Below are positions 9,077-17,154 of a stretch of DNA of 57,042 nucleotides, piece by piece. Where the stretch lies: contig JANLYO010000048.1 of assembly GCA_031365665.1 (NCBI GenBank), forward strand, positions 1 through 57,042, given 5' to 3'. The DNA is from JANYCG01 sp031365665 (GTDB lineage Bacteria; Pseudomonadota; Gammaproteobacteria; Burkholderiales; Burkholderiaceae_C). The translations under genes were made by a program, and so were the position numbers. Each line of letters begins with the position of its first letter. Within the stretch, counting starts at the first letter, position 1. The notes under the pieces were generated by a model that had not been told where the DNA came from, made no database searches, and saw nothing but the letters and a program-made list of their open reading frames with translations.

Positions 9077-9289
9077 AAACTATTCAATAAATATGTGGAC
9101 CAATGGCCTATTTTTCATAAATACGAGGTGCCAAGGCAAAAAAGACGTCCGATCATACCCAATATAGGTACGATTTCGATGTCAACCATCCGCGTTGATC
9201 TTCGCCGTCACTTCTTTGAGCACCGCGTCGGCTTGCTCATTGGGCACCTGGCAGGTGCCGGCGGCCTCGTGGCCGCCGCTGCCGTGGGC
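9072..9289 (-). repeat. Left copy of a ~217-bp direct repeat: remnant of the 3' end of the DHH phosphoesterase gene
   Basis: Matches 50846-51062 in the same orientation, with 82 consecutive identical bases (9178-9259). Read on the minus strand, 9181-9289 encodes the last 35 residues and stop of the DHH protein, including GGHEAAGTCQVPNEQ, with two substitutions (Tyr to His, Gly to Ser) and several silent changes near its upstream end. The rest is the terminator and downstream spacer of that gene. Homology stops sharply at 9289. The divergence shows that the two copies come from different alleles or are not recent. Confidence 0.9.
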
Positions 9290-10517
9290 TGAAGAATTGG
9301 AATTTTCGGTAGTTGCTGATGCTTCGATCCGTCGCGAACCGCGCGGCCAAGGTCGTGGCGCCCGCCGTCACGGCAAAATAATCAAAATTTGCAGGCTTGT
9401 CACTGGCCATCAGGTATTGAAAATGGACACGAAACTTGTCACGGCGGATTGCAGCATAGTCCGCTGGCTCAAACATTTCTGCAAACCGGGGGGAAAGCAG
9501 CTTGGGCTGGTCATCAAGCCGGGGCGCCTCGCTGATGCCGCACGCCGTGAGAGGGTCCACGAGGGCGAAGCAGCAGCCGTCGGGCGGGGCTGTGAAATCA
9601 ATCCAGTGGATCTCCTGGGCTATAGCCAATAGGCGCAGGTCATCCCGAAAACCGCATGCCTGGGGCAAACACGCGAGCATGGGCATGCATTGCCCCAGTG
9701 TGAGCAAAGAAACGACCGGGCCACGGCCACCCAGCAGGGGGTCGCGGCGCAAAGCCTGGGCCAGCACTGACGCGGCCATCATGGCGCCCGAGCTGTGCCC
9801 GACCAGCAGAACTTCGTCATCCTCTGCACCGGCAATGCGCTTGGCCAGCGTGGCGGCATGCTGGTTCAGCCGCGCATCGAGCTCCGGCACACGCCCTTGG
9901 GCCTGTCGCGCGTTGAACGCATAACTTCGCATCAGCCAGAACATGCTGTATTTCTTCTCCAGCCAGCACCCCAGTTGAACCACGCCGGCGACCGCAATGC
10001 CGACCAGCATGGCTGCACCCCAGACCCCGAAAAGACCGGCTCCCGCATAAAAGATGAGTACTGCAAGAAGAGGCGCACCCAACAATACGGCCCACAAAAG
10101 CACAAAGGGCGCAAACAGGGCGACTACGGGCGGCCAAGCCAGTTTCAGCATGCGCCAAAGGGCGCCATGCCAAAGGTTCAGACCGGTGGTGGACACGATG
10201 TCCCAAAGAAGCCGCAACTGATTGCGTGGCCAGTGCTCCCGCACGATGTCATCCCAGCGCAAAAACTCGTAATGCGTCTGCACAGCGCCCTCGGGCGTTT
10301 GTGCCGTTATTTCCCAGAAGTCATTGCCCTGTGCAGTTTTCTGGCGCCTTCCCACTTCAAACTGCAGTCCGCTCACACGCGCCTGCCGGGCGGCCTGATC
10401 GCAGTACAGGGCGTGATAGTGCGCGGCCCCTTTCGGATCGAAGCCGCTCAGGTAAAAAACGCTCCGTTTGCGCACTTGGTTGGTGGCTGAAGTTTGAGTA
10501 GTCGTCGCGGGTGGCAT
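9237..10517 (-). CDS. Membrane-associated alpha/beta hydrolase-like protein, paralog 1 (chimeric C-terminus)
   Basis: 426 residues from ATG 10517. It opens with SVFYLSGFDPKGAAHYHALY, nearly the same as the paralog at 12280-13473. Two or three hydrophobic segments lie at about residues 120-185 (VVALFAPFVLLWAVLLGAPL, then GVWGAAMLVGIAVAGVV). A lipase-like nucleophile elbow GHSSGA follows, so a serine hydrolase acting at the membrane is plausible; I do not recognise the family's function. It is last in the operon and starts 4 nt after the preceding stop. The last ~16 residues (PRQRRPRGRRH...) come from the DHH remnant read in another frame. The paralog stops right after FADR, so this gene lost its own stop at a recombination junction. 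Confidence 0.75.
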   Translation of the reverse strand: MPPATTTQTSATNQVRKRSVFYLSGFDPKGAAHYHALYCDQAARQARVSGLQFEVGRRQKTAQGNDFWEITAQTPEGAVQTHYEFLRWDDIVREHWPRNQLRLLWDIVSTTGLNLWHGALWRMLKLAWPPVVALFAPFVLLWAVLLGAPLLAVLIFYAGAGLFGVWGAAMLVGIAVAGVVQLGCWLEKKYSMFWLMRSYAFNARQAQGRVPELDARLNQHAATLAKRIAGAEDDEVLLVGHSSGAMMAASVLAQALRRDPLLGGRGPVVSLLTLGQCMPMLACLPQACGFRDDLRLLAIAQEIHWIDFTAPPDGCCFALVDPLTACGISEAPRLDDQPKLLSPRFAEMFEPADYAAIRRDKFRVHFQYLMASDKPANFDYFAVTAGATTLAARFATDRSISNYRKFQFFSPRQRRPRGRRHLPGAQ

Positions 10518-10521
10518 AGGG

Positions 10522-10866
10522 TCAGAAGATGGTTTGCTTCTCAAGGCCTTTTTCCAGAATCAAATCGAGCACAGGCTGTTCGCGCTTGTTGGCACGTCGA
10601 CAGTGGTCCTTCTGAAAACAGTCCGTCAACCAGATGACCACGCGCGCCCAGCGGCGATGCCGGACACGCCAGGCGTGGGACGACACCGACTCCCAGGCAT
10701 AGCCATCAAACACAGTTGCATTCACGAAATGGTCCAGCGCCCTTACCCCGGCACGGCCGCGCCCGGTTTGGCCGAAAAAACCGACCCACAGCAAGACCAG
10801 ATACCCCAGCACCGCCAATGGCACAACCACCGTCATCAGCACAAAACCAATCAAGCGCTCTTTCAC
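10522..10866 (-). CDS. Small membrane protein of unknown function
   Basis: 114 residues from GTG 10866, which overlaps the stop of the P450 gene in GTGA. One or two transmembrane helices near the N-terminus (LIGFVLMTVVVPLAVLGYLV) are followed by a cytoplasmic tail rich in Arg, His and Trp. The tail contains WLTDCFQKDHCRRANKREQ, where Cys and His residues cluster and could bind a metal. I do not recognise the family. Its place between the P450 and a membrane hydrolase suggests a shared pathway. Confidence 0.6.
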   Translation of the reverse strand: MKERLIGFVLMTVVVPLAVLGYLVLLWVGFFGQTGRGRAGVRALDHFVNATVFDGYAWESVSSHAWRVRHRRWARVVIWLTDCFQKDHCRRANKREQPVLDLILEKGLEKQTIF

Positions 10867-12269
10867 GATATGGCTCCCACAGGAGGCTGAGCCTGGCGCC
10901 GATGCAGCGTCAGCCGCACCCCATTGGCCGGACGAATGGTGAGCCGCCCCACCGGGTGTGGCACATGCCCTGGCACTACTTGCACTCGATAGCGGCGCAC
11001 CACGCTGGACAAAATCAGCACCGCCTCCTGCACGGCGAATGCCGCACCCATGCAAACCCTTGGCCCCATGCCAAAAGGCAAATAGGCCTGTTGCAAAGAC
11101 TCACGCGACTGATCGTCCCGGTAGCGGTCCGGGTCGAAAGCGTCTGGCCGCAGCCACAAATTCCGATGCCGGTGAATCAGCCAGGGTGAAATCACCACGG
11201 AAGCGCCTTTTTCAACCGTCTTGTCCCTCATCGGGCAAGTCTTTTCCGCCTGGCGCGCAATAAAACCGACAGGCGGGAAAAGCCGTAGCGTTTCGCGAAA
11301 CACGTTGCGGGTCAATTCAAGGTTTTTCAAATCCGGCGCGTCGGCAGTGTGATCGACCGGAAGCAATGCGGCCTCGGCCACCATGCGGTCCTGAATGCCG
11401 GGTGACTGCGCAATCAGGTACAGAGCCCAGGTCAGCGCGCTGGCTGATGTCTCATGCCCTGCCAGAAAAAGCATGGCCACCTGATCGACCAGTTCGTCAA
11501 ACGTGAAAGGTGCACCGCCCGCCGAATCGCGGGCGCAAAGAAAGGCCCCCAGAATGTCGGCCTGTGGCGAATCCTGGCCTGCGCGATGGGCGTCATACCG
11601 GGGCCGCACCAGTTTTTCCAGCAAGCCGCGAATCTCCGCTGCGGCACGGCGGCTGCGCCACACATCCCACGGCAACACCAGCCAGCGCAAACCGTAAATC
11701 GAGGGCAGCAGCAGCCTCGGTGCGATGGACTGAAAACGCGCAAAGGCCGAAAAAACGCGGTGCGCATCAGCACCTTCGAGAGGCACAGAAAAGAGGGTCC
11801 GGAAAATGATGTCTGCGGTGACATGCGTCATCTCTTTTTCTACATCGTGTTCAGCCCCGTCAGGCAAGGTGCCAAGACGCGCCAGCATGGCCTGCGCAGC
11901 GGCACACATCGCGGGGAAGGCCACACTGATGCGCGCCTGCGCAAAAGCAGGCTCCATCATGGCGCGCTGGCGCACCCATAAGGCGCCGTTGGTCGTGAAA
12001 ATGCTGTCACCCAGCAACGGCCTCAACGCAGCACCCAACAACTCACTCTTTGGAAAATCTGCGGGCTGTTCGGCCAGCACCCGCCTGACCCAAGCGGGTT
12101 CATTCACCATGTATAAATCCAGCCCAGGTAAATGCACCTCGCCCATTTGCATCGAATAACTGCGCTCATACAGACCGTCCAGCCAAGACCGGCGGGCGCT
12201 GAAAAACATCAAAAAACGAGACGCCTTGTTTTTTCGGGGTTGCGGGTAGGCAGGGCAAAAATGGCTCAT
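10863..12269 (-). CDS. Cytochrome P450
   Basis: 468 residues from ATG 12269; the frame is open further upstream, but that would overlap the preceding gene. The heme-binding loop FGMGPRVCMG has its Cys at about residue 406. The I-helix oxygen-activation motif is LAGHETSAS, and the K-helix ExxR appears as ETLR. The features suggest a CYP110/CYP102-like fatty-acid or terpene hydroxylase group rather than a biosynthetic actinobacterial type. No N-terminal membrane anchor is obvious and no ferredoxin or reductase is encoded here. It lies between two paralogous hydrolases in the capsule operon, an unusual context. The substrate is unknown; a lipid is a reasonable guess. Confidence 0.93.
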   Translation of the reverse strand: MSHFCPAYPQPRKNKASRFLMFFSARRSWLDGLYERSYSMQMGEVHLPGLDLYMVNEPAWVRRVLAEQPADFPKSELLGAALRPLLGDSIFTTNGALWVRQRAMMEPAFAQARISVAFPAMCAAAQAMLARLGTLPDGAEHDVEKEMTHVTADIIFRTLFSVPLEGADAHRVFSAFARFQSIAPRLLLPSIYGLRWLVLPWDVWRSRRAAAEIRGLLEKLVRPRYDAHRAGQDSPQADILGAFLCARDSAGGAPFTFDELVDQVAMLFLAGHETSASALTWALYLIAQSPGIQDRMVAEAALLPVDHTADAPDLKNLELTRNVFRETLRLFPPVGFIARQAEKTCPMRDKTVEKGASVVISPWLIHRHRNLWLRPDAFDPDRYRDDQSRESLQQAYLPFGMGPRVCMGAAFAVQEAVLILSSVVRRYRVQVVPGHVPHPVGRLTIRPANGVRLTLHRRQAQPPVGAIS

Positions 12270-12279
12270 GGGCACGCAA

Positions 12280-13473
12280 TTATCTGTCGGCGAAACGGTC
12301 TCCCAGCGTTTGCGCGCCTGCCGTGACCGCAAAGTAGTCATAGTCTGTTGGCGAGTCTCCTGCCATCAGGTATTGCAAATGCAGGCGTCTCTTGTTTCGT
12401 CGGATCGCTGCATAAACTGCAGGTGCGAACATGGTGTGGAAACGCGGTGAGCGCAATTGGACCTTATGGCCCGCGCTCTTCGGCAATTCCACCTCGCAAG
12501 CCGCCACTGGATCCACCAGCGCAAAACTTCCCCAATCGGTGGGTGATGAAAAATCAAACCAGGTCAGACATTTGGTTTGGGCCAGCACGCCAAGCTCTTC
12601 GCGGAAAACTGAAGCCTGCGGCAACAGACCCAACATGGGAATGCAATGCCCCAGGGTCAGGAGCGAAAGAACCGGATAGGTGGCCCCGGTCCCGCCGCCT
12701 TCAAGCCTCTTGAGAGCCCGGGCCATGGCACTCACCGCCAGTATGCTGCCCACGCTGAACCCGACCACCAAAATTTCGTCAGCTTCCTTGGCCCGCATCT
12801 TGTTGGCAATGCGCAATCCAAGAGCGTCCAGCCGCGCTTCAAGTCCAGGCGTTTGGCCCTGTGCCAGCTTGCCTGTAAAGCTGAAAATGCGAACTAGCCA
12901 AGTGGTATTCAGCCTGCTTTCAATGTAACGGGTGCCCCAAAGCACCAGCCCAAATGGCAGCAGGAACGCCACAAAGGCAAGCGGCCCAGCTGTTTCATGG
13001 CCATGCAAGCCTAGTGCCGCCCACAAGCCCAGGCCGATACCGACAACAAGGCCACTGCCCAACACCATGATTGGATAAGCTGCACCGATCAGGGCCTTGC
13101 GTGACAGCTTCCAGATGGCCGGAACCACACCACTGGCCAACATCAGCCAGTAGGCAAAAACCATGTCCAGCAGCAGCCGCAAAGTGCTGCGCGGCCAATG
13201 CCGCCGCACAATATCGTCCCAGCGGGCAAACTCGTACGTCGTCTCGCAATGTCGGGCTTCTGGAGATACCGCCTCAATCGTCCAACTGCTGTTTCCGTTG
13301 GCGCCATCGGCCATGGGCCGCCTCGGACCCACCTGCATGCTCATGCCATTCACAGCGGACTGTTGGCTTGCCTGCGCCCGGTACAGCGCGTGATAGTGCG
13401 ATGCCCCTTTGGGATCAAAACCGCTAATGAAAAATACGTGCCTGCGGCGAACAGCTTGACTTGGCTGCGTCAT
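12280..13473 (-). CDS. Membrane-associated alpha/beta hydrolase-like protein, paralog 2
   Basis: 397 residues. It shares with the gene at 9237-10517 the opening VFFISGFDPKGASHYHALYR, the FARWDDIVRRHWPRSTLRLL block, a central hydrophobic region (AAYPIMVLGSGLVVGIGLGL), an elbow-like GFSVGS, the LTLGHCIPMLGLLPQA block and the ending YDYFAVTAGAQTLGDRFADR. The paralog's elbow is GHSSGA, so here His and one Ser differ while the nucleophile Ser position is kept. The start overlaps the stop of the upstream GT1 gene in ATGA. Function unknown; the paralogs may act on two related lipids or form a heteromer. Confidence 0.75.
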   Translation of the reverse strand: MTQPSQAVRRRHVFFISGFDPKGASHYHALYRAQASQQSAVNGMSMQVGPRRPMADGANGNSSWTIEAVSPEARHCETTYEFARWDDIVRRHWPRSTLRLLLDMVFAYWLMLASGVVPAIWKLSRKALIGAAYPIMVLGSGLVVGIGLGLWAALGLHGHETAGPLAFVAFLLPFGLVLWGTRYIESRLNTTWLVRIFSFTGKLAQGQTPGLEARLDALGLRIANKMRAKEADEILVVGFSVGSILAVSAMARALKRLEGGGTGATYPVLSLLTLGHCIPMLGLLPQASVFREELGVLAQTKCLTWFDFSSPTDWGSFALVDPVAACEVELPKSAGHKVQLRSPRFHTMFAPAVYAAIRRNKRRLHLQYLMAGDSPTDYDYFAVTAGAQTLGDRFADR

Positions 13474-14717
13474 TGTGCGGCCTCCAGCACATCGCAGATG
13501 GTCTCCAGTGCGCTGACGTGGGTGAGCTTTTCCGCGGCTTCACGGCAAGCCTGGGCCACGCCGGCGCTCCCCAGCAGCTTGCGCAAAAGCGGCGTCATGC
13601 TGTCAAACTGGCGGTCTTGTCGCGGCACACTGGCGCCCGTACCCAGAAAGGCCAAGCGCATGGCATTGTCGAACTGGTCGAAACCCATTGGCGTCAGCAA
13701 TTGCGGTATCGCCGCCCGCAGGGCTTGAGCGCAACTGCCAATGCCGCCGTGGTGCACCAGCGCGGCAGCACACGGCAGCAGCCGGCCAAACGGGGCGTAC
13801 GTACAGTGGTGAACAAACGATGGCAAGCCGGCTGGCATCTGGCTGGCATCCGGCGTCAGCAACACACCGCGCCGCCCCAACTCAGCACAGCTACGAACAG
13901 CAGCCCTGAAAAATCCATGCCCATGCGCCATGGCCGAACCCGGGGTGAAAACGATGGGCGGCTCGCCAGCGTCCAAAAAATCGGCCAATGCCTCCTCAAG
14001 GCCCTGGGCCATATCGCCGTCGTACAGGGGAAAACCGGCCTGCCTGACCTGCGCCGGCCAATCACCGGGAGCCGCCGCAAACCACGCCGGGAACAAAGCC
14101 ACACCAGCTTGAGGTGAGTGAATCCATTGGCCAAACACGCTCTGAGTCAGGGGTGGCAGGCCAAGTTTTTCCCGCATCGGCGGCAAGTCAGCGGCCACCA
14201 TGGGGTCAAGCTTCCACCGGTCAAGGGCGCGCCATGCAGCCGTGCGCGCAGCCCGTGGAACCCAGCGCGGCACTCGCCAATGCGCCATGGTCAGCGGATT
14301 CTCGCAAGACCGCAGCATGGTGGACGCCGTGTAGGCAGTCACCAATGGAATATTCAATTTTTCATGGGCCAGCCGAGCACCCAGCATCAATGGAGTGGCC
14401 AGCACCACGCAAGGGCCGCCTGCGGCATGGTTCGCAATGCGCTGGTAAACCGGCTCAATCGCGTAGCGCGCCATGCGCCGCCAGAACACGCCAAAACCGT
14501 CAATCGGGTGCCATAGCTTGGGGCTCTTGAAGGCATCGGCATAGTGGTCTGAAGTACCTACCGGGTGAAATGCCAACCCGGCCTGTTGAACCATATCGCC
14601 AAACCTTGGGTTTGTCAGAACCTCAACCTCATGCCCGCGCGCCTGGGCAGCGCGTCCAATCGCCAGAAAGGGGTGTATGTCACCGGCACTGCCCAATGTC
14701 GGCAACAGCAATTTCAT
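13470..14717 (-). CDS. GT1-family (UGT/MGT-like) glycosyltransferase
   Basis: 415 residues. The N-terminal acceptor domain begins MKLLLPTLGSAGDIHPFLAI, typical of rhamnosyltransferase RhlB, sterol glucosyltransferase and macrolide glycosyltransferases. The C-terminal nucleotide-sugar domain has TPGSAMAHGHGFF and the donor motif VHHGGIGSCAQAL followed by PMGFDQFDNA. Members glycosylate small lipophilic acceptors rather than polysaccharide chains. It overlaps kpsS (ATGA) upstream and the hydrolase gene downstream (ATGA). With the P450 next door, glycosylation of a hydroxylated lipid is the natural hypothesis; the acceptor is not known. Confidence 0.88.
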   Translation of the reverse strand: MKLLLPTLGSAGDIHPFLAIGRAAQARGHEVEVLTNPRFGDMVQQAGLAFHPVGTSDHYADAFKSPKLWHPIDGFGVFWRRMARYAIEPVYQRIANHAAGGPCVVLATPLMLGARLAHEKLNIPLVTAYTASTMLRSCENPLTMAHWRVPRWVPRAARTAAWRALDRWKLDPMVAADLPPMREKLGLPPLTQSVFGQWIHSPQAGVALFPAWFAAAPGDWPAQVRQAGFPLYDGDMAQGLEEALADFLDAGEPPIVFTPGSAMAHGHGFFRAAVRSCAELGRRGVLLTPDASQMPAGLPSFVHHCTYAPFGRLLPCAAALVHHGGIGSCAQALRAAIPQLLTPMGFDQFDNAMRLAFLGTGASVPRQDRQFDSMTPLLRKLLGSAGVAQACREAAEKLTHVSALETICDVLEAAQ

Positions 14718-16030
14718 GGTGCGTCTTGCTGCCCCAAGGCACGTTTCAAAGGGTCGGCTCCAGTCAGGTCAAATTGACCATCTCTGTGGGGGGCAGAGGC
14801 GCCGTGATCAGCCCACAACACGCCGCTCTGGTAGGAAACGCCAGGCAATCGTTTGTAAAAACTGCCCTGGTGTTGTGTGTGGGAAACCAGGTAGTTCCGG
14901 AACGCGTGATACAGCGCATTGTTGGGGATGGCAAGGTGGGCATGGACCCAGAAATCGTCCAGAGACCCTTGAAAGGTCAAGCCCTGAATGTCAAAAATGG
15001 ATTCCCCACACATCTTTACCGGGACTCCCTCCCCAACGGCGCTCAATCCAACGGTGCTGTTCACCACGACAACCCCAAGGGCGTGCTTCAACAACGTCGG
15101 CAAATGCTGATCGTGGATGTAGTAGCACCGTTCGCTCACCTGGTACTGCCTGGCCATACGCTTGATCAGCCCGGTGTAGTCGGAATACCCGCGGTCCAGC
15201 GGATGGTGCTTGATCGCCAGCTGGCAATTTTCAGGCGCATGCCGGGAAAACGAGCCTATCACATGCTCAACGAATTGCTCTACCGATTCGAAGTCCGAAT
15301 GAACCGACATTTGGGCATCACCTTGGGTTTGAAGGGACACCAGAAAAAAACCGCCCGGCTTGTCTGCCACCAGTTTGGCCATGACCTGCCGTTCCGATAT
15401 TCGGTAGAAATATTTGCGCCAAAACGACAGCAACCAGGACGGCCCGTCGCTGATGCCCAGCCGCCGGTGATGCCGGTAGTGCCTGAACCTGAAACGCCCC
15501 AAGGTGGCCGCCGCAAAATACAGCATCCCCCATTTGGCCGCGTGCCCATAGGTGCTGCCCAAAGGCCCAGCAGTGGAAATCTGCCGGACAGGCTGAGTCA
15601 GGTAAAACCGCGGATCACTCGGCAATGAGGAATTGTTGTTCACGCCGTCGCGCTCAAGCGTGATGTAGTCGGGCCGCAAATAACCCTCTTCGAACACCCC
15701 GACGCGGACACCGCGCTGCTGAATCACGGCCAGGGCGGCAACATGCAATGGGCGGCAGTCGCCAAACAGAAAAACGGTGTCAATGTTCAGCCGCACCAGC
15801 AGGTCATCAAAATAGGCAGGCCATGCCGCCAAATCGGCAGTGAAATCAAAGACGCGGGAGAAGGCTGCGCCTTTTGAGAATAACCAGTCACCACCGTTGA
15901 AATTCACTTTGAACACCACGGCCCCTGCGAGTGCCAGGTCGGTTGCAAAACGTGCAAAGAATGGCCCCACGGGCCCCTGCAACATGAGCACCCGCCCGCC
16001 CTTGAATTCATTCAAACCATTGCTGATCAC
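14714..16030 (-). CDS. kpsS: KpsS-like capsule polysaccharide beta-Kdo transferase
   Basis: 438 residues. The motifs VLMLQGPVGPFFARFA, VFLFGDCRPLHVAA and VFEEGYLRPDYITLE are hallmarks of the KpsS/LipB family. KpsS adds the first beta-Kdo to lysophosphatidylglycerol, starting the linker of ABC-transporter-dependent capsules. It sits 92 bp downstream of kpsC and overlaps the GT1 gene. The C-terminal half has HHPLDRGYSDY. Length is normal for KpsS. Confidence 0.9.
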   Translation of the reverse strand: MISNGLNEFKGGRVLMLQGPVGPFFARFATDLALAGAVVFKVNFNGGDWLFSKGAAFSRVFDFTADLAAWPAYFDDLLVRLNIDTVFLFGDCRPLHVAALAVIQQRGVRVGVFEEGYLRPDYITLERDGVNNNSSLPSDPRFYLTQPVRQISTAGPLGSTYGHAAKWGMLYFAAATLGRFRFRHYRHHRRLGISDGPSWLLSFWRKYFYRISERQVMAKLVADKPGGFFLVSLQTQGDAQMSVHSDFESVEQFVEHVIGSFSRHAPENCQLAIKHHPLDRGYSDYTGLIKRMARQYQVSERCYYIHDQHLPTLLKHALGVVVVNSTVGLSAVGEGVPVKMCGESIFDIQGLTFQGSLDDFWVHAHLAIPNNALYHAFRNYLVSHTQHQGSFYKRLPGVSYQSGVLWADHGASAPHRDGQFDLTGADPLKRALGQQDAP

Positions 16031-16122
16031 TTCGACACCCCCTAAAACACAGCTGCTCTCAAGCGCACGTCGATATTTTTATTCGTGCGGAATTCCTGCC
16101 ACCGCTCAAACCTCAAAATCTC

Positions 16123-17154
16123 TCAGGGTTTTCTGATCAGTGGCCTGAGCATTTTGCGCCAAAAAGCCACGCTGCTGCTTGAGCGGGCTCTCCATAGGAG
16201 CAACTCCTCCAAAACCTGCTCAGCCTGACACACCTGGCCCGTCACACGGCTGACATAAATTGAATACTCAAGCAAAACGCCTGCCACCAACTCGTCAATA
16301 TCGAGCTTTTTGGTTCTCCGGGGCATCGCCAAGGCGTCCTGCGTCAGCCCCCACCCGGCGTAGAACGGCAAACCGTGGCACACGACCTGCTTGCCCCGCA
16401 ACAAGGCCTCAAAGCCAGCCAACGAGGTCAAAACATGCACGGCATCTACCGCCTCAAGCAGGGGCCCCATGGGCGCGTCGACCACGATTTCGTCACACCA
16501 CTGCGCGGCAAGATTCTCTTGCTCTCCTTGGCCCCGCAGTCCAGCTACTACGTCGGGATGCGGCTTGTAAACCAGCCACGCATCCGGGTTCGCCTGGCGC
16601 GCGGCTTGGAGCAGCGCCAAGTTGGTGCGTATTCCGGGTGCGCCGCAGCGCAGGGACGCGTCTGTCTCGACCTGACCGGGTGCCAGCGCCACTGGCCTGC
16701 CACCGGCCTCTGCCGGTCGGCGCCAGCGCCCCGAACCCACGTTGTACTTGGTCAATCCGGTAGACGCGAGCTTTTGCCGCAAAGCACCTGCCCTTTGCAA
16801 GGTGGTTGCATCAAAAACCCTGGTTTGCAAAATATGTTCCAGATCGCTGGGCACGGAGGCATCGTAATAAATGCCACGGCTATCGATTACCCATGACATG
16901 GGGCGCACCCAATCGGCACCCAGCCCTACCGAGCGCAAGAAGCCATCCTCCACGAACAGCCTGTTGAACGGCAAGGAAATTGAACGATCACCAAATGGCC
17001 CGCTAGCCCAGACCGCGACCGTGGTGCCGTCGGGTATCTGCGAAGCGCGGCTGGCAAACCTGATTTCGCGCGGCCCAAAAAACTGGCGCAGCAGAGACCG
17101 CTTGCGCCAGGAAAAACCCAGCGCATAAACCAGCGGTGGCGGCGGCTCAGGCAC
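16123..17154 (-). CDS. kpsC: KpsC-like capsule beta-Kdo transferase, single module
   Basis: 343 residues from GTG 17154, chosen because GAGGTG stands just before it and it overlaps the upstream stop by 8 nt. It contains FVEDGFLRSVGLG, YKPHPDV and HGLPFYAGWGLTQD, signatures of KpsC. Classical KpsC is about 670 residues with two glycosyltransferase modules (beta-2,4 and beta-2,7 Kdo); here only one module is present, so the linker may be shorter or built with a single linkage. Downstream of a GT4 gene and upstream of kpsS in one operon. Confidence 0.88.
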   Translation of the reverse strand: MPEPPPPLVYALGFSWRKRSLLRQFFGPREIRFASRASQIPDGTTVAVWASGPFGDRSISLPFNRLFVEDGFLRSVGLGADWVRPMSWVIDSRGIYYDASVPSDLEHILQTRVFDATTLQRAGALRQKLASTGLTKYNVGSGRWRRPAEAGGRPVALAPGQVETDASLRCGAPGIRTNLALLQAARQANPDAWLVYKPHPDVVAGLRGQGEQENLAAQWCDEIVVDAPMGPLLEAVDAVHVLTSLAGFEALLRGKQVVCHGLPFYAGWGLTQDALAMPRRTKKLDIDELVAGVLLEYSIYVSRVTGQVCQAEQVLEELLLWRARSSSSVAFWRKMLRPLIRKP

